Shown piece after piece: positions 53,961 to 64,000 of a stretch of DNA of 64,000 nucleotides; positions within the stretch are counted from its first letter, which is position 1; each line of letters opens with the position of its first letter. A program made the translations under genes and the position numbers. The DNA is from Paratinospora sagittata (lineage: Eukaryota > Streptophyta > Magnoliopsida > Ranunculales > Menispermaceae), in the NCBI GenBank assembly GCA_035771175.1, contig CM069593.1, positions 37,694,741 through 37,758,740 on the forward strand, written 5' to 3'. The notes beneath the pieces were generated by a model, which saw nothing but the letters and a program-made list of their open reading frames with translations, was not told the origin of the DNA and did no database searches.

Positions 53961-54629
53961 ACTAGGATAATAAATTAATAATAAATATATATAAAAGACA
54001 TAATTGAAAGTTAGGTGAAGTTGAATGTCGCGACCCCCTTCGTAAGGTGACGTAACGATCGACACAGAATACCATATATGTCATATACAGACGTATATGA
54101 TACTTTGTCAATCTTCTCATACTTCAAAATCACTAAAAATTCTCGTCAAAACCTCCCCTTGAATACAAAATCTTGATAATCCATCAACACATCAAATTCC
54201 AAATATCATATCAAGATCATAAACACATCATATACATTTACCCAAAATCCGCATATCATTTCTAAACCATCCACATATCCTAACATGATATCAAATCTCA
54301 TGATACCACAAATACATAAATCATACATCTGAAGACCATATACTCATATGTATCTCATGTCATTCCCTCAAATATGTTACCATTCACGTATTCCCAACTA
54401 TATATACAACTCACTACCATTTTATACATATTAGTAATGTTATATATATATTTACACAAACTATTGAAAATGTAAACCAAACACTCCTACTCATACATAC
54501 ATAGCAATCAACAAGCATTCATCAACCCTCTATAGCTTTGCCTTTGCCCTTGTAGTCACCACTTGTAATAAGAGGAAACTTGGGGTGAGCTACAACAAGC
54601 TCAGTGAATAATCTATATGTGGCATTACA

Positions 54630-54997
54630 TATGCATTCATAATAAAACATGACATTTAAATCAATATAAATCCAATATGCAACCAACATATAATAACAAT
54701 ATATGTTCAAGATACAATTTGCGCCACTCTATACATTTTATACAATGCATAAACAAATAAGCAAATCCTCACATTCAAGTACATTAGCACATTTTTCCTT
54801 ATTATGCATATCATATGTATTCATAATAAAACATGGCATTTAAATCAATATAAACTCAATATGCAAGCACCATATAATAACAATATATGTTCAAGGTAAA
54901 TTTGCGTCACTCTATACATTTTGTACAATGCATAAACAAATAAGCAAATCCTCACATTCAGGTACATGAGCACATTTTTACTTATTATGCATATTTA
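54630..54997. repeat. Tandem duplication, 2 x 184 bp
   Basis: The copies 54,630-54,813 and 54,814-54,997 are nearly identical, including TTCATAATAAAACATG and AATAAGCAAATCCTCACATT. Confidence 0.9.
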
Positions 54998-55878
54998 AGG
55001 AGAGATGCCTCATCTGACCATCTACTCTGACCATTTTAAGGGTCTCAGTCATAAGCTACTTTCCTACAGATTTACGCCAAAGGAATTGATTTCATACCTT
55101 TCTTACTTTAATAAGCCTAGGCATGCTCGATGTTCAAAAAGAAGTTCAATGCATTCAATACATAATGCAATCAATGTGGCTTTCATTTCATTAAAAAAGA
55201 GTTTTATAAGTACAATGTCATACGTAAGACCATAGATATAAATTCTCACAACAATGGTTTACAATCTATACCACACTTCTCTACACTTTACAACTCAAAC
55301 AACTCGCACTTTACAACACAAGCACCTCACTTGTGTGTCCTAGCCACTTCACCAAATTTACCAATTTCCTCTACAATCTTTGTAATTTCCATTGCCAATT
55401 CATTCTTAATCAATATCGATCACAATTAACATTAAAAACACAACAAAACATCATCCAAAAGTGTTCCCAAAATCCTCAAACAGCAAGGTTGGGAAACATC
55501 ATTTCAACCATGGATTTTTACCAATTTTATCATCAAACAACTATGTATTTAATAAGGAATCCATGACCTATTAATTGCACACGAAAATCTTTCGATTCCA
55601 ACTCAAACCCTCGGTCTCCAATCCGTCAAACTAACCAAGGAAAATACACAATTTTTGCATATGTTGTGTAACTGGGATAGGAGAATTCAAATATGTAATT
55701 TTTAGCTAGAAAAGAACAATCCTTACCTTGGATTTTAACACCCTAGCCCTTTCCTTTTCATTCCTCTTTCATTTCCTTTCTTTCTCTAGAGAAAATGAGC
55801 TGAAATGACCGAGATTTTTGTTTAAAACACGGCTAAACCGCCTCACTGACAAATTAAAAAAATTGTTAGACATGTTAA

Positions 55879-56058
55879 GGAGCGCGTTTCTCGTTGCCTA
55901 GAAAACATATTTTCTCTGGAATCCTATGAGGAGTGCACATCTCCCTTTCCAAAAGTGTACTTCTCCCCCTTGGGAGCGCGCTTATTCGAAAACCCAAAAA
56001 ATACTACTATCGAGATTCACCACTGGAGCGCGCTTCTCCCTTCAAGAGCACGCTTCTC
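55879..56058. repeat. CpG-centred palindrome array (GGAGCGCGCTTCTCC type)
   Basis: Six copies at 55,879, 55,930, 55,953, 55,973, 56,025 and 56,045. Central variants are GCGCG, GTGCA, GTGTA and GCACG. Confidence 0.85.
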
Positions 56059-56256
56059 AAAACTCCAAGTGAAAATTTTACTAAATGTTGGGTTCCAAAT
56101 ATTATGTTTAGGGGTCCGGGTACATTTACCATCCTAATAAACACACATTCACCCTATTCTAAGGCCATGTGCATACGTATACGAGTACAAATACGTCCGA
56201 CAATACGTATTAGTCAACATATATAAAAGTTTAACTTACAAATAAGGGGTGTTACA

Positions 56257-57600
56257 ATCTTCCCAACTTAAGAAATTCCGTCGTCAAAATTTAAAATTAA
56301 AGAATATACCTCAAGTGGCAAACAAATTTGAAAACTGCTCTTGCATTTGATTTTCTCGCTCCCAAGTTTGCTCTTCATTGTCATGAAACTTTCATTTGAT
56401 CCTAACCAGTTGAATCCGCTTGTTCATGAGTTTCTGAACTCTTTTGGCTACGATTTGAATTAGTTGTTCTGTATATGTAGTGCCCTGCCCAACTTATAAT
56501 TGAGTTACATCGAAGACATGAGTAGGATATGAATGTTATTTCCTCGACATAGACACATAGAAAACATTGTGAACACTAGCCAACTTCGATGATACAACAA
56601 ATCGGTAAGTTAACAAACTTATCCTCTCAAAGATAAACAATGGTCCTACAAATCGCGGTGTGAGCTTTCTTTTTACCCCAAGTCTCATCTGGCCTTTCAT
56701 TGGAGAAACCTTTAACAATACATGGTCTCCCACTGAAAATTTTAGAGGTCTATCATTCCTGTCAAAATAACTCTTTTGATGACCTTGGGTTGTTTTTAAT
56801 TTTTACCTAATTTGTTTAATCTTGTCTGTGTGATCCAAAATAACAGTTGACTCCAATAATTGTAACTTTCCAACCTCATATCACAAGTTGGAGATCTTCA
56901 AGGTCTAATGTATAGAACCTCAAAGGGTGTTATGCCAACACTAGCCCGATAACTATTGGTATACACACATTTACACAGATACCATATTTATTCCAATTTT
57001 TACCAAACTCTAATATGCAAGATCTGAGCATGCTCAGGGGCATCAAAATCACCCTCTTAGTCTGAGAGTGATATATTGAACTGAGATAGAGAAGGATCCA
57101 CATCGAGTCTGCGTCTCCTACCAAACCTCAATCAAATTCTCGGACTGTAATTCAACCTGATAATCATGGGCATCCCATAATATCTCACTACCTCATATAT
57201 ATACAACCTGCTCAATTTATCAATAGAGTCACGAGTACTCATTAGAAGAATTATACAAACTGATAAGTCCATCAATGGTCATTCAAATTGCCCTATATCT
57301 ACTCAAAACTCGTAAAATACCATTTGAATTCCATTATTATTCAACGCAGTCCACGTTACCAATTCTAGAATCATTTATACCAATATTGAAATTATATTAT
57401 CACATATATTTATCTCACCGAATATGAATATCAGTCAGTTGAACATGTATCTAAGCATAAGTATCATCTTGTGGGGTAATGGAGAGTACACTTATAATTG
57501 TAACTCTCATTTTGCAACAACCACTACCATTCCAGTTTCAGCCGATTTTCTGCTCAATGTATCATCAACTATATTGGCCTTTCCTAGGATAATAATTCCA
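56257..57600 (-). pseudogene. Gypsy integrase and chromodomain-end pseudogene
   Basis: The minus strand at 56,536-56,733 reads GDHVLLKVSPMKGQMRLGV and LTPRFVGPLFIFERIS, then VHNVFYVSMSRK, the GPY/F module after integrase. Further upstream, 56,930-57,124 contains decayed YHSQTKR (for YHPQTDGQTER) and MLRSCILEFGKNW segments. Stops are frequent. Confidence 0.8.
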
Positions 57601-58200
57601 TATGAAGTCATAATCCCTTAGAATTTCTAGCCACATTTATTGCCTCATATTTTGTTTCTTTCTAATCAACTAACCATTTTAGACTCTAAAAATCTGAAAA
57701 TTAATGTGAACCTTTCATTGTAGAGGTAATGCTCTCATAATTCCAAAACAAACACTAACAACTCTCATTCATTGTTAGGGCAATCTGCAAGTGCATGGTG
57801 TCAAGTTATAGATACCGATGAATATCAGGTGTATCGTCCTTAAGGATTGATTACTACCACTAATTACCACGTTTACTAACCTTAACTTTATTTCGAAGAT
57901 CCAATTCAAATGTTCAAGTAAATTAAAAACAATTAAACAAATTAAAACTAATAAGTAGTGCAATAGAATTTGAATGAGAAATCAATGGATAAAATGGTTT
58001 AGATGTTCGATTTCACCTCACTCTCAACTATGCCTATACATGTACTTACTAATAATTCAACTTCCTAGTTTATAAGTCGAAACCCCGGGTATATCCTCCC
58101 TCGATACCCTCGACGTCCCATTCAGCCTAAACAATACCAACCTGCTAAACAAATCCAATCCTCAAACAACATAATCCATATCATAAACATCATCAAAATT
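57601..58200. other. Boundary region between two gypsy blocks
   Basis: It contains TGTTAGGGCAATCTGCAAGT (about 57,773) followed by ACCGATGAATATCAGGTGTATCG, a phrase seen at the ends of some plant retroelements, but I cannot assign it. No coding. Confidence 0.3.
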
Positions 58201-60251
58201 AAAACTTCCAAAATAATTACAACCCATTTAAGTGATAAATAATTATATTAGGTGTTATCATGTACATAGTCTCAAAAATACAAAACTACAAGAACAACTA
58301 ACACCTACATCACAAAAGACTACAGGAAGTGCTCCGCAGTCAAGCCTTCCCCTTCTCCTTCCTACCTGAACCTAAAATGATAAGGAGGAGGTGTGAGTTA
58401 TAGCAAGCTTAGTGAATGTTTTCCATAAGTGGCAATATATAAGCATTTACACAAATAAGACATGAATTCATCAAAACAGATCAATAACATGATGAGATAC
58501 AAATATCATATACACGTTGAAATATAATGCATCCATGACAATAATCTATCAATGCATTTTCATTTTTCAAACATGCAACATGTCATCCTAATCCACCTCC
58601 TGAGTAAGGGTGATCAAAGGCCTGAGTTCGTGACATTCAACGCTTGATCCGACTTGACATGCTCGTATTCTATTAGGATTCCTGAGATTGTGTAGCTAAT
58701 AGGATCAGCCCACCAAGACACATTTAATGCCTAAGCAATCCTATCTATACAAGTCATAAAACCCTCTGCAAGGTCGACAACTAGGGATCACAATCTAGCA
58801 ACATGAGATTTCCTAAAAAAAACTCAGCTAGCAAATACACTTATTGCTAATACCAGAGTTATGCTCAAATCCATTTCATAAATCATTAAAACATGCATTA
58901 CACATATATATCAAGTCAAAACATTTCATATAGTACAATGCCACATATAGAAATCAAATGCAAAGAAACACTCACAGACAATTGGCTAGACTAGCCAATC
59001 CTAATCCAACCAAAATGAACTCTAGGATGCCACCATTGATCCTTCAATGACAAATAACATCCAAACCATGAATTAACCCTCAATTGGCACAATTAGAACC
59101 TATGGATCATCCACAAACCCTGCATACAATTAAGTTTATACATCCATCAATTACAATCCATACTTATGCCAAGAATCATGACTTAAGCCCCAATTACATG
59201 TCAATACTTAACTCTAATCATGGCTAGCAATTTTCGCACATTCAAGCCATAAAACCCCCAATTAGATCACATGCAACCCAAGGGAATGCCAATTACATAT
59301 TCAATCATCTAACCCACATCAATACCGTGCATTCACAATCTAATTAGACCATTAGACAACCAATCCAGCCATAGGTAGCCACAAATACAACAATGCTAAC
59401 CTCAGAAATCAAATCCCAGCTCATTCCCAAAATATGAGAGCCAAAACCCTCATAGCTGGACTTCAATGTACACCATATAGCTAAGCCTTGATCAAAGCTA
59501 ACACTAGGGTGTGTTCAAGAACTTCAATGTACACCACATAGGTGACACGCAAGACCTAAGTCAAGCTCTAGCTATGAAACCTAGAACATGGTCTCAAACC
59601 CAGAAATTATAGTAACAAACACTCCCAAATCAATCTATGTGATGCTACTCAACCATGGAAGCAAGATTAAAGTGTTTAAGGGTGAGGATTTATACCTTAG
59701 AAGCTCAAAATCCAAACCCTAGCTTAATTTCCTTCAAAGCCCCTCGTTTCTTTTCTTCTCTCTAGCTGAGAAAATAAGAAAATAAGCTGCAAATGAGAGG
59801 GAATGGTCGTACTTGGGTTTATAAGTGGGGTGGTGGCCCCACAAAATAAAATAAAAAAACTGTCTAGAATGTGAGGAGCACGCTTCTCACTTTACTCAGA
59901 ACAAATAAACTCTCAGCCTGAGCAAGGAGCGCGCTTCTCCCTTAAGGAGCGTGCTTCTCTGATATACTGACAAAATGTAACTCTTGGTCACACAAGGAGC
60001 GCGCTTCTTTTAGTCCAAAAACATCCTATTTTCACTTAACCACTACGTACACAATACACAATGGAATTTCGCGTATGATAGGTCGATTCTTATGTAAAAA
60101 CACCCTCCAGACGCGTTTCTAACATCCTCTCGCCCATTTGGCCACAAGACATGAACCTACGCAATCAAAACCACGTACAAATACACACACATATGCGTAT
60201 CCAGGTACTCTATAGGTTAAGATGACATCATCCTAAGGTACGGGCATTACA
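58200..60251 (-). mobile_element. LTR-like block of a gypsy element, minus strand
   Basis: On the minus strand it starts TGTAATGCCCG (60,251), a little after the polyprotein tail. It carries the CG-palindrome array, repeated ACTTCAATGTACACCA at 59,460 and 59,520, and the family phrases shared with 39.2-41.1 kb. The lower boundary near 58,200 is approximate. Confidence 0.6.
59875..60010. repeat. CpG-centred palindrome array (GGAGCGCGCTTCTCC type)
   Basis: Four copies at 59,875, 59,926, 59,946 and 59,996. Variants differ in the central CG steps (GCACGC, GCGCGC, GCGTGC). Confidence 0.85.
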
Positions 60252-60255
60252 ATTC

Positions 60256-60915
60256 TCCCCAACTTAAGAGATTTTGTCCTCGAAATGAAATCAAGAAAAC
60301 TAACCTCAGTCGGGAAAAAGATCAGGGAGCTGCTCTTTCAACTGGTCTTCTCGCTCCCAGGTCTACTCCTCATTATCGTGGAATTGCCATTTTACTCTTA
60401 CTAGCGGGATCTTTTTATTCCTCAATTTTTTAATCCGACAAGCCACAATTTGAATCTGCAACTCCCCATAAGTTGTATCCTCCTCAACTTGCAGATGACT
60501 CACATCAAACACATGAGTTGGATCAAGATAAGACTTCTTCAGCGGATCATGATTGTATTTCCTCAACATCGACACATGGAATACATCATAAACACCCTCA
60601 AGCTGGGATGGTAGAGCCAACCGGTAAGCCACAAGTTCAATCCTCTAAACAATCTGGAAAGGTCCAATAAATCTAGGAGCAAGTTTTCTTCTGACGCCAA
60701 ACCTCGTCTGACTCTTCCGTGGCGAGACCTTAAGTAAAACTTGGTCTCTCACGACAAACTCTAGATCCCTATGACGGTCATCATAGTAACTTTTCAGCCT
60801 ATCCTGAGCCGTCTTTAGCCTCTGCCGAATCAGCTTAATATTTTCTGTTTGCTCAACAACTGTATCAGGGCCCCATAGTTGTGTATCTCCCACCTCGTAC
60901 CAACAAGCTGGTGAT
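60256..60915 (-). pseudogene. Gypsy polyprotein 3' end with chromodomain-like tail
   Basis: Minus frames read DRLKSYYDDRHRDLEF, LLKVSPRKSQTRFGV and LAPRFIGPFQIV (60,645-60,893), then after a frameshift YRLALPSQLEGVYDVFHVSM and the tail VRVKWQFHDNEE (60,363-60,632). This is the end of a Tekay/Del-like pol. It is less decayed than the copy at 56.3 kb. It is cut at 60,915 by the next LTR. Confidence 0.85.
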
Positions 60916-61080
60916 CTACAGGGTCTCCCTATTGGTTGAACCTAAGAGGGGGGTGAATTGGGTGATATGGTCAAATTAAAACTTTTTCAATAACTTAGTG
61001 ATATATTTGAGTATATTGGAATTGAACGCACAAACTAACTCTAAAGAAAAATGCATAAAGTAAAGAACACTAGGATTTAT

Positions 61081-61262
61081 AGGTTAAGGAGGAACTTTTC
61101 CTATCCTTTTACAGGTTAAGGAGGAACTTTTCCTTTTACGGGATAAGGAAGAACCGTGATCCTTTTATGGGATGAGGAACAACTGTTTTCCTTTTTTCGG
61201 GCTGAGGAAGAACCCATGTTCCTTTTACGGGACCGGGAAGAACCGTTATCCCACTTACAAAT
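61081..61262. repeat. Tandem phrase array, 5-6 units of about 30-37 bp
   Basis: Units of the form CCTTTTACGGGATAAGGAAG followed by AACCGT recur with changes (TTACAGGTTAAGGAGGAAC, TTATGGGATGAGGAACAAC, TTTTCGGGCTGAGGAAGAAC, TTACGGGACCGGGAAGAAC). Confidence 0.85.
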
Positions 61263-62357
61263 GAGGATGAACCTTAACATGATTTCATTACGTGAACCAC
61301 ATTAACTTGAAATCATTAAGTGAACCACGTTTACTTGTCCTGGTTGTTTCATTCCAGAAACACACCAGCATACCACAATTATAATATAATGTTGGTTCTA
61401 ACTAAGTAGAACATTTTACAATTAAGCTCAGATACATAGAATTACAAAGATATGTAAATTTAAATACGTAATGCTAAGAGAGAATACACTTACAGTCATT
61501 TACTTTTCAATGTTCGGTATTGCTCAAGTGCATTTTCGAGAAGCGTGAATGATGTGTAATGTAAATCAGTGCTTCTTCAAAAATATTGTGATACCATTAA
61601 ACATTGCAGTTGAAAATCATAGGGCCAGTGTAAAAACATAAATAGATATAATATATAAGCGTGAAAACTTCTGGTTCAGTATTCAGTAGTTCACATAACT
61701 ACTGATATAGTTCGATACAGTACTTAAGATATGAAATCAAGTACACCTATATCTCTTGAACTATTTCTCAAATTCTTTCTTTCGGCGGATTGATATCAAG
61801 TATAGATCAGTGCTGAGAATTTGAGTAGAAACCAGTTCTATATAATTCAAATAGATTTTCAAAGATAGAATATAATTTAGGCTCAATATGAAAATCTTTT
61901 TGAATAAGTAGAGTATCAGTGAAAAATACTTGGAAAAACTTGAACTGTTGAATTTTTTTTGAAAACGACTAACATTCAAAAAGTTTTTGGCACAATAAAA
62001 ATTATCGACAAGTTGTTTGATTCCAAGTGTTGGGATTTATAGACTTAGTAGGACATAGTCGTTAGATAATTGAATTTAAAATTCAAGGTGAACGTTTACA
62101 CACAATGGCTAGAATGTTGTATGAAAATGACAACTGCGATTTTCACTAACATTTTGGTTCTTTTCAGATTACATGAATAAGCAAAATTTTAGGAAACTTC
62201 ATTCATGCATCAGAGAAAATCTCTGATAAGTCTGAAAAGGGTTTTGTGCCAACATGCACTCTGAAAAAGTAGACTAAAATAGTGTACTCGTCAGAATATT
62301 GACAGTTGTTGAATTAGTATCCTAATGCATAATATCAACTTTGTCATTTTATTCATT

Positions 62358-62705
62358 GAGGGCGCTTACGGAGCAGAAGCGTCCTGTTGAACAGTGAAGT
62401 GAGGGCGCTACTAACTGTGAGCATCCTGACTTGCTTTGCTACAGAAATGACTAGACCTTAAGGGTGTTAATCCACAGTTAGCGTCCTACTTTGTTTTAAA
62501 TCATTTAAGTACATGAGGGCGTTACTTCCGAGTAAGCATCATTCCTTTTAAAATACTAAACACATGGGCGCTACAACTATGTAAGCGTCCTAACGTTTTA
62601 AAAACATTTGAAAATAATATTAAGTACATTGAAGGACAATCAGCGTCCTGAAAGTTATTTAGTTGGTTCAAAGGATGAGGGCGCTCCTATCCAGGTAGCG
62701 TCCTT
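62358..62705. repeat. Seven inverted-repeat units AGGGCGCT...AGCGTCCT
   Basis: Units at 62,358-62,386, 62,401-62,428, 62,461-62,488, 62,515-62,543, 62,566-62,593, 62,631-62,650 and 62,677-62,705. Each has a left arm GRGCGCT and right arm AGCGTCC around a different 5-10 base loop. Confidence 0.85.
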
Positions 62706-62733
62706 ACAATTTATTCAACTTACAACTATCAGT

Positions 62734-64000
62734 GTGGCGACCCCGCACCCCAGACCACCAACCCCGCAGGGAATGACGTGCGGAATGCCGGGACGGGACG
62801 CCCGACGTAGGCATCTCCGACCACTCCTCAACTCCCGTGAGGTAGTTGAGACCCTACGAGCCTTATCTCAAACAACAACATAAATCAAAAGAAAGTAAAC
62901 AAAACTATCAACCGTATTAATCATCCAAGACAAGAGATAATCCATAAAAATGAACCATAAATAAAATCATAATCCCTACAGTCCATTAAAAACGACATAC
63001 ACATAAAGTCCAAAATTGTGGGTACAAATAAAAACCGTCATATGCCCACATGGTCTATCTAACAAGTCCCAACTCACCCATACTACAATGTGGTAAGTGT
63101 TATAATTACATAATCCAAAATATAATACTTCATAATTTAAAACACAGTTCAATCAAAATGCGTCTCAACTCACATCAAGGCCTTGGATTCTCTCGCAGGC
63201 AAGACCCTCAAGATATAACTACTCCTTTGCCCTTATTCGGGACAGAAGGACTTGAAAGAGGAAAATGAGGGTGAGCCAACGATGCCTAGTGAATAGAATT
63301 CAAATATGCTATCAATACTCATCAATAAATATCATGTATGCATGTCAATGTGTAGCATGATTAAAAGCTCATAACATATAGATATCAAGCATTTATAATA
63401 AGTTCGATGCAAGTAAAAGCTTATCAATTTGGATCCACATTCCACATGCATTGGGGTTACTAGTGCACGTCCATTTCACCGTACCATTGACCCCAATCAT
63501 GTTTATTTGGGGTTACTAGTGCACGTCTATTTCACCGTACCGTTGACCCCAATCATTTCCTTTTTAAAACCCTCCTATGACAAGGTTAAGTCCCCCTATT
63601 AGCCGGATAGATGGGCCCAACCAAAGTCATAATGTTTTCTCAAATCAATGCATCATTCAAAACATTAGAACACATTCATGCTTTCAACATACAATATATA
63701 TAAGTGATATGATGACACAAAAGATATAATCATAAATGAAGTCTACTCACAACCAAGCCTCGCGAGAGTATTTAACCACACACGACCACCAAACCGAATC
63801 AACCCAATCAAGATACTAAAACATTCATCAATATCCTACCATACATCAATTTCTATGCTCAATCACATAGACATTACACATCAATCCTAAATCAGCCCAC
63901 ATATAGACAATAGGCCTAAATCTCATCTAATCCCATCATTCAACTCAAATCACATGACTTAGGCCTCTAATGCATAGTTCTCATTCATAAACCATTCTAT
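62734..64000 (-). mobile_element. LTR-like block, 3' part, running off the window
   Basis: It begins TGTGGCGACCCCG, equivalent to the TGTCGCGACCCCC end at 54,027. GGGTGAGCCAACGATGCCTA (63,270) is the complement of the motif at about 4,835 in the first block. A direct repeat TTGGGGTTACTAGTGCACGT is found at about 63,453 and 63,509. Confidence 0.6.

Larger units (their letters stand above)
54027..56256 (-). mobile_element. LTR of a gypsy element, minus strand (2.2 kb)
   Basis: On the minus strand it starts TGTAACACCCC (56,256) right after the polyprotein tail and ends GGGGGTCGCGACA (54,027), so the ends form a long, imperfect inverted pair. It contains the CG-palindrome array and a tandem duplication of 184 bp (54,630-54,997). 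Confidence 0.7.
60929..62733 (-). mobile_element. SIRE-like LTR, minus orientation
   Basis: The lower end (TATTGGTTGAACCTAAGAGG then GGGGTGAATTGG) is the complement of the SIRE-type LTR terminus. The array at 62,358-62,705 and the tandem phrases at 61,081-61,262 match the layout of the 29.1-30.7 kb LTR. The upper end abuts the next block at TGTGGCGACCCC. Confidence 0.65.

Noticed and set aside
62358..62705. CRISPR-like array
   Set aside because: The units are inverted repeats with irregular spacing, variable arms and no adjacent cas genes, inside a plant LTR.

Overview
This window is nuclear DNA of a flowering plant with a large, transposon-rich genome, probably a woody eudicot (the host type is inferred from transposon families and gene structure; I cannot name the species). 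It is AT-rich. Most of it is layered, decayed transposable elements: Ty1/copia, Ty3/gypsy, L1-type LINEs, long solo-LTR-like blocks, and hAT- and Harbinger-type MITEs. There are no operons, CRISPR arrays, or rRNA or tRNA genes that I can support.

I recognise one host gene. It lies on the minus strand from 48,223 down to 14,064 and encodes a complete MurD-type ligase (UDP-N-acetylmuramoyl-L-alanine:D-glutamate ligase) behind a serine/threonine-rich, plastid-transit-like N terminus. I reconstructed 13 exons. All phases agree, every junction is GT/AG, and the product is 510 residues with the full set of Mur-ligase motifs. Coding sequence is 1,533 of 34,160 nt. Two introns hold most of the length: intron 4 (33,789-46,800, 13.0 kb) and intron 10 (16,855-31,013, 14.2 kb), both packed with transposons. 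MurD belongs to the peptidoglycan-precursor pathway, known in land plants mainly from plastid division in mosses, so an intact copy here suggests a retained plastid peptidoglycan function.

Layout. 1-2,371: decayed copia and LINE pieces. 2,372-5,300: LTR-like block with tandem repeats. 5,940-10,330: two minus-strand LINEs. 11,891-13,485: gypsy remnants ending in a short LTR. 13,485-13,788: partial duplicate of the MurD terminal exon. 14,064-48,223: MurD. Intron 10 contains a LINE split by a hAT MITE, a Harbinger MITE, a nearly complete but gag-less copia element (20,398-25,574) and a SIRE-like solo LTR. Intron 4 contains a plus-strand LINE broken by several insertions, an LTR-like block, a 1.9 kb inverted repeat with 487 bp arms, and a stretch very rich in TTGAC. 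48,926-64,000: upstream of MurD, further LTRs and gypsy 3' ends.

The most unusual pattern is shared by LTRs of different families. Each carries its own short palindrome centred on CpG, repeated irregularly three to about ten times over 100-350 bp, with copies differing mainly by CpG to TpG/CpA changes. One array, at 62.36-62.70 kb, consists of inverted-repeat units in which the variable bases of the two arms change together.
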